NCBI GenBank assembly: GCA_046533095.1 | Contig: JAJQRA010000017.1 | Location: 1 to 64,000 of the forward strand | Origin: ZAX-1 sp046533095 | GTDB taxonomy: Bacteria > Bacillota > Clostridia > Lachnospirales > Lachnospiraceae | DNA length: 64,000 nt | Direction: 5' to 3' | Part shown: positions 7,993 to 17,129 of the stretch, piece by piece | How positions within the stretch are numbered: position 1 is the first letter of the stretch | Layout: each line of letters opens with the position of its first letter | Position numbers and translations under genes: made by a program | The notes under the pieces: model-generated | Databases searched by the model: none | Told to the model about the DNA's origin: nothing | The model's input: the letters and a program-made list of their open reading frames with translations, nothing else

Positions 7993-8385
7993 GTGAAAAG
8001 GGCTTTTAAATTAACGAAAAGCGAGTATGAGTTAATGCAAATTCTTTGGGATAGAAATCGGCCTATGGCAAAGCATGAAATACTGGTAGCGTCGAAGGAT
8101 TATGCATGGAAAGAAAACTATTTGAAAAAAATGATTCATGTGCTCTTAGGTAAAGGTGTGATTAAACCTGTGGGAAAAGTCCAGGTGGTTAAGAATTATG
8201 CAAGACTGTATTTGCCCACGATATCAGAAGATGAGTACAATATATCACAATATCCAGTACATTCTTTAAAGACGGTAGCTGGGCTTGTGGATAATCTATA
8301 TGAAAAATCTGATAAAGAAGAAAGAGAAGATTTTATCACGAAACTTGAGCAGATAGTGGAAGGGATAAGGGGGAGGAATGAATGA
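7993..8385 (+). CDS. BlaI/MecI family transcriptional repressor
   Basis: 130 residues from a GTG preceded by GAAGTAGGGAA. The N-terminus 'LTKSEYELMQILWDRNRPMAKHEIL' is the first part of the BlaI/MecI winged helix, and the C-terminal part is the helical dimerisation region. These repressors are cleaved when a cognate M56 sensor protease detects a cell-wall antibiotic. The sensor gene follows with an ATGA overlap but is interrupted, so the repressor may no longer be inducible by it. The downstream transporter operon is the likely regulon. Confidence 0.85.
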   Translation: MKRAFKLTKSEYELMQILWDRNRPMAKHEILVASKDYAWKENYLKKMIHVLLGKGVIKPVGKVQVVKNYARLYLPTISEDEYNISQYPVHSLKTVAGLVDNLYEKSDKEEREDFITKLEQIVEGIRGRNE

Positions 8386-9251
8386 TTATAACAGCATATT
8401 CATTTGTCATGGCAGTGCTGTGGAGCGCATATTTGTCGTTATGCTATCTATATACAAAAAAAGCAACCATTTTATATGCATAGTAGGTGTTCTGGCAATC
8501 TTGCTTCTTTTTACTGGATTTTATAGTAAGGATACTACTTTCGGTTGAATTTCCTTTTGTAATGGAAATAGGATCCTATGGCATAATTGCAAGTATCAAT
8601 ACAATGATGAAGAATGATATAACAAAAGGGATTGGAATTCCGGTTTATAAGATACTTGTTTTTATTTGGATTTCGGTATCTGTTATTTTAATGACCTACA
8701 AGGTTATGCAGTATTTTAAGTTTACAAAAGGGATCAGAAAATTATACAGCAGAACCTCAACTCAAATCCTTACATGCAAACAAGTGGTAGAAAAGGAAAT
8801 TGGAGAAATAAGAGCAGAGCTAATATGTTCTAAGGCAATTAAAGCACCGATGTGTATGGGTCTGATAAAAAGGCTGATTTTATTACCTGACAGGTCGTAT
8901 AAGGAGGATGAACTTTATTATATTTTAAAACATGAGTATACGCATTTGAAAAATAAGGACATCCATGTTAAGGTGCTGATAGAAGTGTTTATTGTTTTGC
9001 TTTGGTGGAATCCTTTTGTATATCTTCTTAGACATGATTTGGGTCATGTGCTTGAGATTCGATGTGATTTGGCAGTAATAGGGGAGGAGGTTTCTCAAAA
9101 AAAGCCGCTTATGGAATACATCATTCCTCAATTACCATTTGAAATATCACAAATGAAGAATAATTGGCTTTCAAATTTGACTCAAATGATATTTGTATTT
9201 ATCATCTCAATCATTCTTCTAAAGAATGAAGAACAAAATAGGATACACTAA
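8382..9251 (+). pseudogene. M56 (BlaR1-like) sensor protease gene broken by two in-frame TAG codons
   Basis: The ATG at 8382 overlaps the repressor stop. 33 codons of a first membrane segment are followed by TAG TAG at 8481-8486, and the same frame then continues without shift to 9251. The second part holds two more membrane segments and the zinc motif HEYTHLKNKD (8931-8960) with RCDLAV downstream, the M56 signature. It lacks the extracellular sensor domain of full BlaR1 and ends after one more membrane segment. A GTG at 8487 could restart translation and give a 254-residue protease without the first helix. Family is clear; functionality is doubtful. Confidence 0.75.
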
Positions 9252-9273
9252 AAGGATATTGTGAGGATGCATT

Positions 9274-10686
9274 ATGAGAAAAAAATATGTTTTTTTAGCA
9301 ACGATAACAACCTTAGTACTAACCGCATCAGCATGCCAAAAAACGCCTGAAGAGCCAATCGTAACAAACAAAAAGAATGATAAATTGGAAGAGGCAATCT
9401 TATCTTCAGAAGCTCCAACAGAGGGTTTGAATATTGAAACTGATTGGCAGGAACAATTCACCAGTAATGATAATAATGTGACAATAAACATAAATGCAGC
9501 AGTTGAATTGCCGGAAGTAGATGAAATTCCTGTGGTTTCATGTATACCTCATTATTTCACATTAGAAGAGGTGGAAAATGCAATAAATTTATTTTACGGC
9601 AATGCAGCACTTTATGACAATTCATTAAGCGATCAAGATTGGCTTGAAACGGAGATAATAAAAAGTAAGGCAGATCTTGAATACTTGAAAAGAAATGGCA
9701 AATACCCAGAAGAAGAAGGGGAGGATGCGCAACGGGCACCAGTATTAAATTTGGATGAAGAAGTCGCTTGGCTTGAGGATATGATTGCCCAGCTCGAAGC
9801 GGATTATCAAGCGATCCCAGACCAATCATCAAATATAGTAGAAATTGAATGGAAAGAAAATGAGTATGGTGCAGAGTCTGTAAATGTGAGAGACGCTCAG
9901 ATACCACCAATGCAGTTTTATGCTTTCAATTACAAAAGTGTGAATGATGCAGCAATGGAATATGAAGTTACGGGAAGTGATTCTTCATTAAGCGAACCCC
10001 TTGGGATATCGGAACAACTTGATATAGCTACTTCAAGGGAAGAAGCAGAACATAAAGCTTTGGAAGTGGCATATTCGTGTGGCATTTCTGAATGTAAAGT
10101 TGTGTCAGCTGGCAGGATGCAGATAGATGGTCAATTAAGTTATGTATTTACGCTGGGGAGGTTGGTTGGCGGCGTGCCATGTGTTCCCGTTCCCAACTAT
10201 GAGGGAACACTGTCTTTTGGAACCGACGGTAAAGAATATAGGGAGCCCTGGAAGCAGGAAAATATTCAAGTGATGGTCAATGATAAGGGCGTGGTTGGTT
10301 TCCTGTGGGAGTATCCACCAGAGATACTTAATGTTTTGAATGAAAATGTGGCAATAATGCCATATGATAAAATGAAGGAAATTGCAAAAAGCCGGCTTCA
10401 AATATCCCAAACTGCTGATCAATTTGAGTTGTCGCAAAATGGTGGCAGAACAATAGAGATAGATAGGATTGTGCTTAATATGATGCGTGTTGCACAGAAA
10501 GATTCAGTCGATAGTTATTACTATCTGCCAGTATGGGACTTTTTGGGGGAAACTGTGGATGTGGCTGCTGAAATATCGGAAGGTGCTACTGAAATATCGG
10601 AAGGTGTTGCTCCGGTATCGGAGAAATCTTTTTTGACGATAAATGCCATTGATGGTTCCATTGTTGACAGGGGATTAGGATATTGA
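9274..10686 (+). CDS. Secreted lipoprotein (DUF6034-like)
   Basis: 470 residues with a lipoprotein signal: MRKK, a hydrophobic core and the lipobox LTASAC with the lipidated cysteine at 21. The mature part starts with a linker, then 'VTININAAVELPEVDEIPVV' and an acidic region with an EL/LE-rich coil (about 130-180), as in lipoproteins of Lachnospiraceae that accompany ABC operons. Near the C-terminus EISEGATEISEG is a short tandem repeat. It sits between the BlaI/M56 module and a permease whose TTG start overlaps its stop, so it probably is the extracellular component of this transporter or sensor system. Molecular function unknown. Confidence 0.75.
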   Translation: MRKKYVFLATITTLVLTASACQKTPEEPIVTNKKNDKLEEAILSSEAPTEGLNIETDWQEQFTSNDNNVTININAAVELPEVDEIPVVSCIPHYFTLEEVENAINLFYGNAALYDNSLSDQDWLETEIIKSKADLEYLKRNGKYPEEEGEDAQRAPVLNLDEEVAWLEDMIAQLEADYQAIPDQSSNIVEIEWKENEYGAESVNVRDAQIPPMQFYAFNYKSVNDAAMEYEVTGSDSSLSEPLGISEQLDIATSREEAEHKALEVAYSCGISECKVVSAGRMQIDGQLSYVFTLGRLVGGVPCVPVPNYEGTLSFGTDGKEYREPWKQENIQVMVNDKGVVGFLWEYPPEILNVLNENVAIMPYDKMKEIAKSRLQISQTADQFELSQNGGRTIEIDRIVLNMMRVAQKDSVDSYYYLPVWDFLGETVDVAAEISEGATEISEGVAPVSEKSFLTINAIDGSIVDRGLGY

Positions 10687-11510
10687 AAGCCAATGCCCAT
10701 TTAGCTGATATCAACCGTGCTCTAAAATCATGGGGGTTCATTGTGGGTGTTGTTGGTATGGCAGTTGTGGCTTTCTTTGGTTCATTTGAACAGATGCTTC
10801 CTGTATTTCAGGGCCAGTTTGCAGAAACCGGACTGAATGAAGGATTTGTGGTGCAGCTCGTGTTTACGGCACTGTCCTCAGATGTGGTTTTGCTGGTGTT
10901 GCCGATTCTCTGTGCCATCCCCTTTACCTCTGCATTTATAGATGACTATAAGAGCCGTTTTATCCGTAAATACCTGCCTCGGGTCGGAAAAAGAAACTAT
11001 GTGAACGCGAAGGTTATTACAACGGCACTATCAGGTGGACTGACGCTTTTCGCTGGTGTAATTCTGGTGCTTTTCATTTTTGCCATATTGTTCCTACCGA
11101 TGGAAGCACCGGCGAAAATACCCGAAACAACTGGATACGAAATGCAAATGATGGAAATTGCTAAGGTGGACGGCATCGTAGCGCAGCAAAACTTTGCGGA
11201 GTTTATGACACGCGCTTTTGTGTTTTTCCTGTGTGGCTGCTTCTGGTCATTGGTTGGTGGGCTTTTGGCCACTTTGACAATGAGCAGATACATGGCCTAC
11301 GCTTCTCCCTTTATACTGTATTATATGTTTGTGATACTATCAGAGCGGTATTTCAAGGATATGTATGTATTGAATCCGCAAGAATGGGTAAATCCTGTTT
11401 CTGATTGGGTGGGAGGTACCTGGGGAGTGGCTTTGTTCGTTACGGAACTTATCATCGCAGCAGGTTTTCTATATGGCTGCATCATCGAAAGGAAATTACA
11501 GGATGTGTAG
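10683..11510 (+). CDS. ABC transporter membrane protein (ABC-2-like permease)
   Basis: 275 residues from a TTG overlapping the lipoprotein stop (TTGA). About six hydrophobic segments: near 15-35, 55-85, 115-140, 180-200, 208-225 and 245-268. The sequence between (SAFIDDYKSRFIRKYLPRVGKRNYVNAK) resembles the cytoplasmic coupling region of ABC-2 and lantibiotic-immunity permeases. Paired with the next permease and the ATPase at 12396. Confidence 0.78.
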   Translation: MKANAHLADINRALKSWGFIVGVVGMAVVAFFGSFEQMLPVFQGQFAETGLNEGFVVQLVFTALSSDVVLLVLPILCAIPFTSAFIDDYKSRFIRKYLPRVGKRNYVNAKVITTALSGGLTLFAGVILVLFIFAILFLPMEAPAKIPETTGYEMQMMEIAKVDGIVAQQNFAEFMTRAFVFFLCGCFWSLVGGLLATLTMSRYMAYASPFILYYMFVILSERYFKDMYVLNPQEWVNPVSDWVGGTWGVALFVTELIIAAGFLYGCIIERKLQDV

Positions 11511-12399
11511 AATGAGACAGGCATGGTCTGTGTCCAATTACAATTTCCGTCAATGGAATAAGAATCCCCGCATCTTCATTACCTTTGCGCTCGCTTTCAT
11601 CCTCTGCTTTTTGCTTTCCGACAAGGCCGTGGGATTTGCGGCCGAGCATGGTACAACGATGCAGCTTGTAGAGGCGTTTGTATGGACGTTCGGTGATGCG
11701 ACAAGTATCATGCTTTCTTCGCTGCTGTTGGTGCTTCTGTTCGCTGATATGCCTTTTATCTGCGTAGGAACACCGTTCTATCTGGCACGTATCAACCGTT
11801 CCACATGGATCTGGGGACAGATCATATATATTACGCTTGCCACAATACTGTACATAGCATTTATGCTTGCAGCAACATCACTAATCTGCCTACATAACAG
11901 CTTTATCGGAAATATGTGGAGCGAAACAGCAGCAATGCTTGGATACTCTGGCGTGGGTGAAGCGGTTGCACTCCCATCCTCCGTAAAAACAATGGAAATG
12001 TCGTATCCATATGAATGCATGGCAGCTATATTTCTACTTATGACTTTATATACGCTGTTGATGGTATCAATCATGCTGGCTGTGAATCTGCGAAAAGGCC
12101 AGTTCTGGGGAATAATCAGCGTCTTTGTTTTCAGCCTTTATGGTCTGATGCTCAATCCGCAGATATTTAAACAGATTTTTAATTTGCCCGACCAGCGTAT
12201 GTACAAGGCGAATGTGGCGGTGGGTTGGTTATCGCCACTCAATCACGCTACATATTACATGCACAATTTTGGGTATGACCTTTTGCCGCGGCTGTGGCAG
12301 ACCTACCTCATATTCGCCGGGCTTATTGTATTTTGTTTCCTGATTGCCCAGCGTTTTATGAGAAAATACAACTTTAACTTTACAGGAAGTGATACATGA
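11503..12399 (+). CDS. ABC transporter membrane protein (second ABC-2-like permease)
   Basis: 298 residues if translation starts at the ATG at 11503 (AAAGGA 10 bp upstream); an ATG at 11512 is an equal alternative. A basic N-terminus (RQAWSVSNYNFRQWNKNPRIF) leads into six or so membrane segments. It overlaps the preceding permease and its stop overlaps the ATPase start (ATGATG). With 10683 and 12396 it makes a complete two-permease, one-ATPase exporter. Confidence 0.78.
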   Translation: MCRMRQAWSVSNYNFRQWNKNPRIFITFALAFILCFLLSDKAVGFAAEHGTTMQLVEAFVWTFGDATSIMLSSLLLVLLFADMPFICVGTPFYLARINRSTWIWGQIIYITLATILYIAFMLAATSLICLHNSFIGNMWSETAAMLGYSGVGEAVALPSSVKTMEMSYPYECMAAIFLLMTLYTLLMVSIMLAVNLRKGQFWGIISVFVFSLYGLMLNPQIFKQIFNLPDQRMYKANVAVGWLSPLNHATYYMHNFGYDLLPRLWQTYLIFAGLIVFCFLIAQRFMRKYNFNFTGSDT

Positions 12400-13043
12400 T
12401 GAAGGATATAGCGATCAGAGTGGAGCATGTATATAAGGACTTTAATGGCGAACCAGTGCTGACAGACATCAATCATGCCTTTGAAGCCGGGAAAATACAT
12501 GGTATCGTCGGCAACAACGGTTCAGGAAAAACGGTGTTGTTTAAATGCATGTGCGGATTTATGATTCCCTCCAAAGGAAAGATATTTATTGATTACGAGC
12601 AGGTGGGTGTGGACATGGATTTTCCGGATGATATAGGCATCATCATTGAAATGCCCGGCTTCCTGCCTAACCTCTCAGGATTTAAAAACCTGCAAATATT
12701 AGCAAGTTTAAATAGAAAAATCGGTAACAAGGAAATACGGCAAACGATGCGTCGAGTGGGACTTGATCCAGACATGAAAAAGCATGTTGGCAGATACTCT
12801 CTCGGAATGCGGCAGCGTCTTGGCATTGCACAGGCAATCATGGAAGAACCCACGTATCTTATATTGGATGAACCGTTCAACGGCTTGGACAAGAGTGGTG
12901 TGAAAGACATGCGCGAACTAATAAAAGGGTTGCGGATGAAAGGCAAAACGATACTGCTTGCCAGCCACAACGCCAACGATATTGACGAGCTGTGTGATAC
13001 GGTCTGTGAAATGGACGTGGGCATATTGACGGAAATCAGGTGA
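12396..13043 (+). CDS. ABC transporter ATP-binding protein
   Basis: 215 residues. Walker A GNNGSGKT, signature YSLGMRQRL, Walker B YLILDEPFNGLD and H-loop SHN are all present. The SLGMRQRL form of the signature is typical of ABC-2/lantibiotic-immunity (BcrA/CcmA-like) ATPases and matches the two permeases in front. It lacks the C-terminal extension of drug-efflux members. Confidence 0.88.
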   Translation: MMKDIAIRVEHVYKDFNGEPVLTDINHAFEAGKIHGIVGNNGSGKTVLFKCMCGFMIPSKGKIFIDYEQVGVDMDFPDDIGIIIEMPGFLPNLSGFKNLQILASLNRKIGNKEIRQTMRRVGLDPDMKKHVGRYSLGMRQRLGIAQAIMEEPTYLILDEPFNGLDKSGVKDMRELIKGLRMKGKTILLASHNANDIDELCDTVCEMDVGILTEIR

Positions 13044-13047
13044 GCAT

Positions 13048-13746
13048 ATGGAGAAAAAACAACCAATCATAAGCCTGCGTAATGTGGTGAAGATATATAA
13101 AACAAAAAAGGTGCGGTTTAAAGCGTTGAATGGTATCAGCCTTGACATTTACCCCAATGAGTTTGTCGCTATTGTGGGGACATCGGGCAGCGGGAAATCC
13201 ACTATGCTGAATCTTATCGCTGGGCTGGAGAAGCCGACAGCAGGAAAAATCTTTGTGAAAGAGCGGCCTGTTCATAAAATGAGCGAGGATGAACTTGTGG
13301 ATTTTCGGCTAAAGCATGTAGGATTCATTTTTCAAAAATTTAATTTAATGGATTCACTTACAGCTCTTGAAAACGTAGCGTTTCCATTAATGTTGCGAGG
13401 CATCTCAGAAAAAAAGAGGGAGAAAGCAGCGAAGGAAATACTAACTGTGTTGAGTTTGCAGGAGCACCTGGTGCACTATCCCGATGAGCTGTCAGGAGGG
13501 CAGCAGCAACGTGTCTCTATTGCAAGGGCAATCATCACTCATCCGCAGATCATTTTTGCCGATGAACCAACAGGTAATCTGGACAGCCAAACGGCAGAGC
13601 AGATTGCAGGCATACTGAAAGAAATTGTACATAAGGAGGGTGCTACCCTCTTGCTAGTAACGCATGACATAGAAAAGGCGAAATATGCCGATAGGATTAT
13701 CCGACTTGCTGATGGGGGAATAGTCAGTATAGAAAGAGAGAAATGA
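13048..13746 (+). CDS. ABC transporter ATP-binding protein, MacB/LolD type
   Basis: 232 residues, ATG 5 bp after the previous stop with GGTGA upstream. Walker A GTSGSGKS, Q-loop 'FIFQKFNLMDSLTALENV', signature LSGGQQQR, Walker B IIFADEPTGNLDS, H-loop THD. The NLMDSLTALENV and ADEPTGNLDS forms are diagnostic of the LolD/MacB/FtsE branch, which drives MacB-fold permeases such as the one at 15299 rather than ABC-2 permeases. Confidence 0.9.
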   Translation: MEKKQPIISLRNVVKIYKTKKVRFKALNGISLDIYPNEFVAIVGTSGSGKSTMLNLIAGLEKPTAGKIFVKERPVHKMSEDELVDFRLKHVGFIFQKFNLMDSLTALENVAFPLMLRGISEKKREKAAKEILTVLSLQEHLVHYPDELSGGQQQRVSIARAIITHPQIIFADEPTGNLDSQTAEQIAGILKEIVHKEGATLLLVTHDIEKAKYADRIIRLADGGIVSIEREK

Positions 13747-15287
13747 GTATGGATAAAGCAAAAAGAATTTTGACCATGGTATTGATGGCAATACTGTTAA
13801 TGCCAAATATAGCATTGGCGGGTAATGAAATTGAATCGCCATCCCCGCAGGAACCCATCCCAGTTACCTCAATGGACAAATTGCTGTTTATTGATAATGA
13901 TAATGTTTATGAAAAAATGGACAAGGCATTTAAAAAGGGGTATTATCCTGCCGTGAAAAATGGCGTAGCCACGCTGGTATTGCCGCTTATGGCTTCTGAA
14001 AGCATTCTACAGAACCAGATTCGTGTAACATTCAATTTAGGCGATCCTGTCTTTGCACCGTTTCAATTTAAAAACTACGATAAAACTGTCAAGTTAAAAA
14101 ATCACTCTGTCAATAATGGCAGTGGTACAGCAGACTCCTTTTTGGTTGCAATAGATATGCCATTAGTTGATAACCCGACAATGGGACGCTTTCCTGTTAT
14201 CATCACGGCTACTGGACGATGGGCAGACGGTTTATCTTTTTCGCAGGAATTTTCGTTGTATGTGACAATAAGTGATGGAATTGATCCAGGCGATGCCTCT
14301 ACGCTAGAGCCGATCCCCGAATCAGAGCCAATCCCCGAGCCAGAGCCGGTATCAACACCGGAAACGGAGGAACAACCTGTGCCGCAGGCAAAAATCCTGC
14401 TGAATAGTTTTTCGGTAAATCCTTCCCCCGTGGTTGCCGGTGAGGAATTTAGAATCTCGGCAACTTTCAGAAATACAAATGAAAGCCAATCGTTGGATAA
14501 CGTAAAAATCACCGTGACGGGAGAAACGGTGGATATTGTCCCGGTGGGTGATGATACGGGCAGCTTCTATTTCAAAAAGATTGCCAGGCAGGAAACGATC
14601 ACAATTGATATGAAAATGAAAGTGGCGCAGAATGCAAAGGCAGAGCCGCATAAAATAAAGTTTGCCGTTGAATATGAAGGACACAAAGCAACGGCATATA
14701 CCGCTACGGAAGAAGCAGTCATACAAGTCACCCAACCTGTCCGGCTGGAGTTTGACGAACCGCAGATGCCGAAAGAGGTTAATGCGGGAGATACGATTTT
14801 GGTTTCCATGAATGTAATGAATTTGGGCTTGAGTACCATACATAATGTCCGTATGTTGGTAGAAGCGCAGGGGCTATTACCCGAAAAAACGGCATTTTTA
14901 GGGAATATAGAGAGTGGTGCAGCCCAAAAAGGTGATTTATATGCCTTTGTGAGAACACTGAATATGACAGATTCAGATGCGGTGCAAGGTAAAGATAGGT
15001 ATGGCATGACAAAAGGTAAAGTCTTTTTGGTCTATGAGGACGAATATGGGCAGGAGTATACGGAGGAATTTGAGTTTAGTACGAACATCAATCCCCCTGT
15101 GATTTTGATTGATGAAGAATTGAAGGAAGATGAAGAACCAAAAAATCAAAGTCAGTGGTGGATTTCGGTAATTGCTGTTGCAGGAATCATCGTTGCGATT
15201 GCCAATATACGGACTTATATCAAAAAACAGCAAGAGCGGATTCGCCGACAGGAAGATGATGATTTGGCAGGTCATTCGCAATCTTAA
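13743..15287 (+). CDS. Secreted, membrane-anchored adaptor protein with CARDB-like domains
   Basis: 514 residues. A signal peptide ends near ALAG (residues about 24-27). A Pro/Glu repeat with PIPESEPIPEPEP follows around 190-210. Two beta-rich domains each begin with a 'VNPSPVVAGEEFRISATFRN' or 'MPKEVNAGDTILVSMNVMN' motif, typical of CARDB/NEW3-like folds. A C-terminal membrane helix (about 480-500) and a basic RIRRQ tail anchor it. It lies between the MacB-type ATPase and MacB-type permease, where Gram-negative systems have the MacA adaptor, so a surface adaptor role is likely (inference). Its start overlaps the ATPase stop. Confidence 0.75.
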   Translation: MSMDKAKRILTMVLMAILLMPNIALAGNEIESPSPQEPIPVTSMDKLLFIDNDNVYEKMDKAFKKGYYPAVKNGVATLVLPLMASESILQNQIRVTFNLGDPVFAPFQFKNYDKTVKLKNHSVNNGSGTADSFLVAIDMPLVDNPTMGRFPVIITATGRWADGLSFSQEFSLYVTISDGIDPGDASTLEPIPESEPIPEPEPVSTPETEEQPVPQAKILLNSFSVNPSPVVAGEEFRISATFRNTNESQSLDNVKITVTGETVDIVPVGDDTGSFYFKKIARQETITIDMKMKVAQNAKAEPHKIKFAVEYEGHKATAYTATEEAVIQVTQPVRLEFDEPQMPKEVNAGDTILVSMNVMNLGLSTIHNVRMLVEAQGLLPEKTAFLGNIESGAAQKGDLYAFVRTLNMTDSDAVQGKDRYGMTKGKVFLVYEDEYGQEYTEEFEFSTNINPPVILIDEELKEDEEPKNQSQWWISVIAVAGIIVAIANIRTYIKKQQERIRRQEDDDLAGHSQS

Positions 15288-15298
15288 AGGAAGTGAAC

Positions 15299-16582
15299 AT
15301 GAAAACAAGAGACCTATTGAAATTTGCCCTTACCGGATTGAAACGCCGTAAGGCACGGACATTTTTAACTGTGCTGGGTGTGATCATCGGCACTGCCTGT
15401 ATTGTACTAATGTTTGCGATAGGCTTATCCAACTATAAACAGTTTGAGCAGAATCTACTTTCAGATCAAAGCCTGTCAGAAATAACAGTCAACGATTATT
15501 CCAACAACACAGCAAAAAACGGTATTACAGACAGCACAATACAATCTATCAGTAGTTTGCCGCATGTCAAAGTGGTATCCCCCATCCTAGAACTTCCCGT
15601 AACGATATTAGTGGGGAATTATGAAGCCAATATACAGCTAAAGGGGATTGATCCCCGGGCTGTCGAAGTGAAGTATGCACAGGGCAGTATCTTTGATACG
15701 GACAATGCAATCCTTTCTATCGTGTGTGGGGGGAATACCATGCGGTATTTTATTGATCCAGAAAACCCGCCAAACTACTCGGACTACAACATGATGGAAA
15801 GCTATAGCCCGGATATTAACCTGTTGGATACAGAAATGGTGATGATCCTAGGGCATGAAACAGATGATATGGAAATGCCGGCGTCACAGCAATACCGGAC
15901 AGCTGTATCCGGAATTACAGAAAAGTCCTACAGTGAATCAAGTTACAATGTGTACATTGATATTGCTGCTGCAAAACGCATCCTTATGGAAAATCGTGAG
16001 CTTGCAAAATCCTTGGGACTGAGCATAAATTCATATACTACTGTAAAAATCATAGTGGATGAAATGGCTCATGTGGAGGACGTTTTAGAGGAAGTAAAAA
16101 AGTTGGGGTATGAAACGTACAACCAGGCAGAAGCCATTATACAGATGCAGGAAGAACAAGATCGCCAACAAGGACAGCTTTTTGCGATAGGCTTTATTTC
16201 ACTTTTGGTATCGGCGATTGGTATTGCTAACACCATGTACGCAAATATATTGGAACGCAGACGCGATATTGGAGTTATGAAAGTATTGGGTATGAGAATA
16301 CGCAGGATACGTGATTTATTTGTATTGGAAGCTGCTTTGATTGGTTTGCTGGGTGGTTTGCTGGGAATCGGGATCAGCTATCTTGTGGTGTTGGTCATCA
16401 ATACGGGGACATCAGAAACATCTTTTTTGGGGATGTATTTTTCAGAGGGGATGACAGTGTCCATACCTCTATGGCTTTCCTGTGGCGCCATGCTAATTGC
16501 GGTGGGCGTTGGCATTCTGTCCGGTATATATCCGGCATATAAAGCGACAAAAATGAGTGCATTGGAGGCGATGCGGAATTGA
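15299..16582 (+). CDS. MacB-like ABC transporter permease
   Basis: 427 residues. The ATG at 15299 is preferred to the in-frame GTG at 15293 because AAAGGAAGTG then lies at normal distance. Layout: LKFALTGLKRRKARTFLTVLG and first membrane helix (15-40), periplasmic-type MacB core domain, then three helices in the FtsX domain ('GFISLLVSAIGIANTMYANILERRRDIGVMKVLG', 'LEAALIGLLGGLLGIGISYL', 'GILSGIYPAYKATKMSALEAMR'). All these are hallmark MacB-family segments. It should work with the ATPase at 13048 and the adaptor at 13743. Confidence 0.9.
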   Translation: MKTRDLLKFALTGLKRRKARTFLTVLGVIIGTACIVLMFAIGLSNYKQFEQNLLSDQSLSEITVNDYSNNTAKNGITDSTIQSISSLPHVKVVSPILELPVTILVGNYEANIQLKGIDPRAVEVKYAQGSIFDTDNAILSIVCGGNTMRYFIDPENPPNYSDYNMMESYSPDINLLDTEMVMILGHETDDMEMPASQQYRTAVSGITEKSYSESSYNVYIDIAAAKRILMENRELAKSLGLSINSYTTVKIIVDEMAHVEDVLEEVKKLGYETYNQAEAIIQMQEEQDRQQGQLFAIGFISLLVSAIGIANTMYANILERRRDIGVMKVLGMRIRRIRDLFVLEAALIGLLGGLLGIGISYLVVLVINTGTSETSFLGMYFSEGMTVSIPLWLSCGAMLIAVGVGILSGIYPAYKATKMSALEAMRN

Positions 16583-16821
16583 CAGTAAATGCAAAAAGAG
16601 ACAATAGCAAGAAAAAATCAAATTTGCAATTTTTATTAGTCTTGACAACTGTAGTAGCTTCGATTACTCTGATGCGGGTGTTTTTATTTGACTGGGTCAG
16701 CGTAAGTGGTGAATCCATGCTGCCCACCCTGCAGACGGGAGAGCTGTTATTGGTAAACAAAACGAAATATGCAAGTGATGGTTTTTCAGGATATAAATGG
16801 TTTTTACAAAAATACCAATGA
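16579..16821 (+). pseudogene. lepB: Truncated type I signal peptidase (5' part only)
   Basis: A TTG start overlaps the permease stop. 80 codons include an N-terminal membrane helix and the serine box VSGESMLPTL with catalytic Ser46. The lysine box and the rest of the enzyme are missing. The reading frame ends where sequence from an inverted BlaR1-like gene begins, so this is a truncated remnant, presumably once part of this operon. Confidence 0.8.
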
Positions 16822-17113
16822 GCCATACAAGTAGGAAAATATGATACACCAATATAGGGTAGTTTCCTAGCATTGTGATGGAGGAAAGAGAAACATTTCT
16901 TAAAAATGGCAATATCTTTTCGCTTTTCAACGTAAGCGTAAAAGGAAATTCGTATAGTAGCAAAATTCGAGCGAGAACCAACAATAAAAGAATATAGATA
17001 TGTTTTCCGATATACTTCATTACACGATTGTCTCTCAACAAAATCCATATTAAAAATGTGAACAAGGAACAGCTCATTAAACTAGATAATATGGAAAGTG
17101 GAGATATCGTCAT
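16806..17113 (-). pseudogene. Truncated BlaR1-like (M56) membrane sensor, 5' part only
   Basis: On the minus strand, 16 bp after the BlaI-like gene and with AAGGTGA before the ATG, an open frame encodes about 100 residues with three hydrophobic helices ('LFTFLIWILL', 'IYILLLLVLARILLLYEF', 'VYHIFLLVWLIGIFV'), the N-terminal half of an M56 sensor. It stops resembling M56 proteins at about 16806-16825 and runs into the antisense of the signal peptidase stub. The HExxH protease part is absent. Confidence 0.65.
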
Positions 17114-17129
17114 ACGCGCTTCACCTTCT

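Noticed and set aside
8481..8486. TAG TAG as evidence for a reassigned stop codon
   Set aside because: TAG ends other genes here normally (for example fliW and csoR), so the standard code applies.
14102..15012. Several 77-163 codon minus-strand frames in the adaptor gene
   Set aside because: Shadows of the 13743-15287 coding sequence, which has signal peptide, domains and membrane anchor in its own frame.
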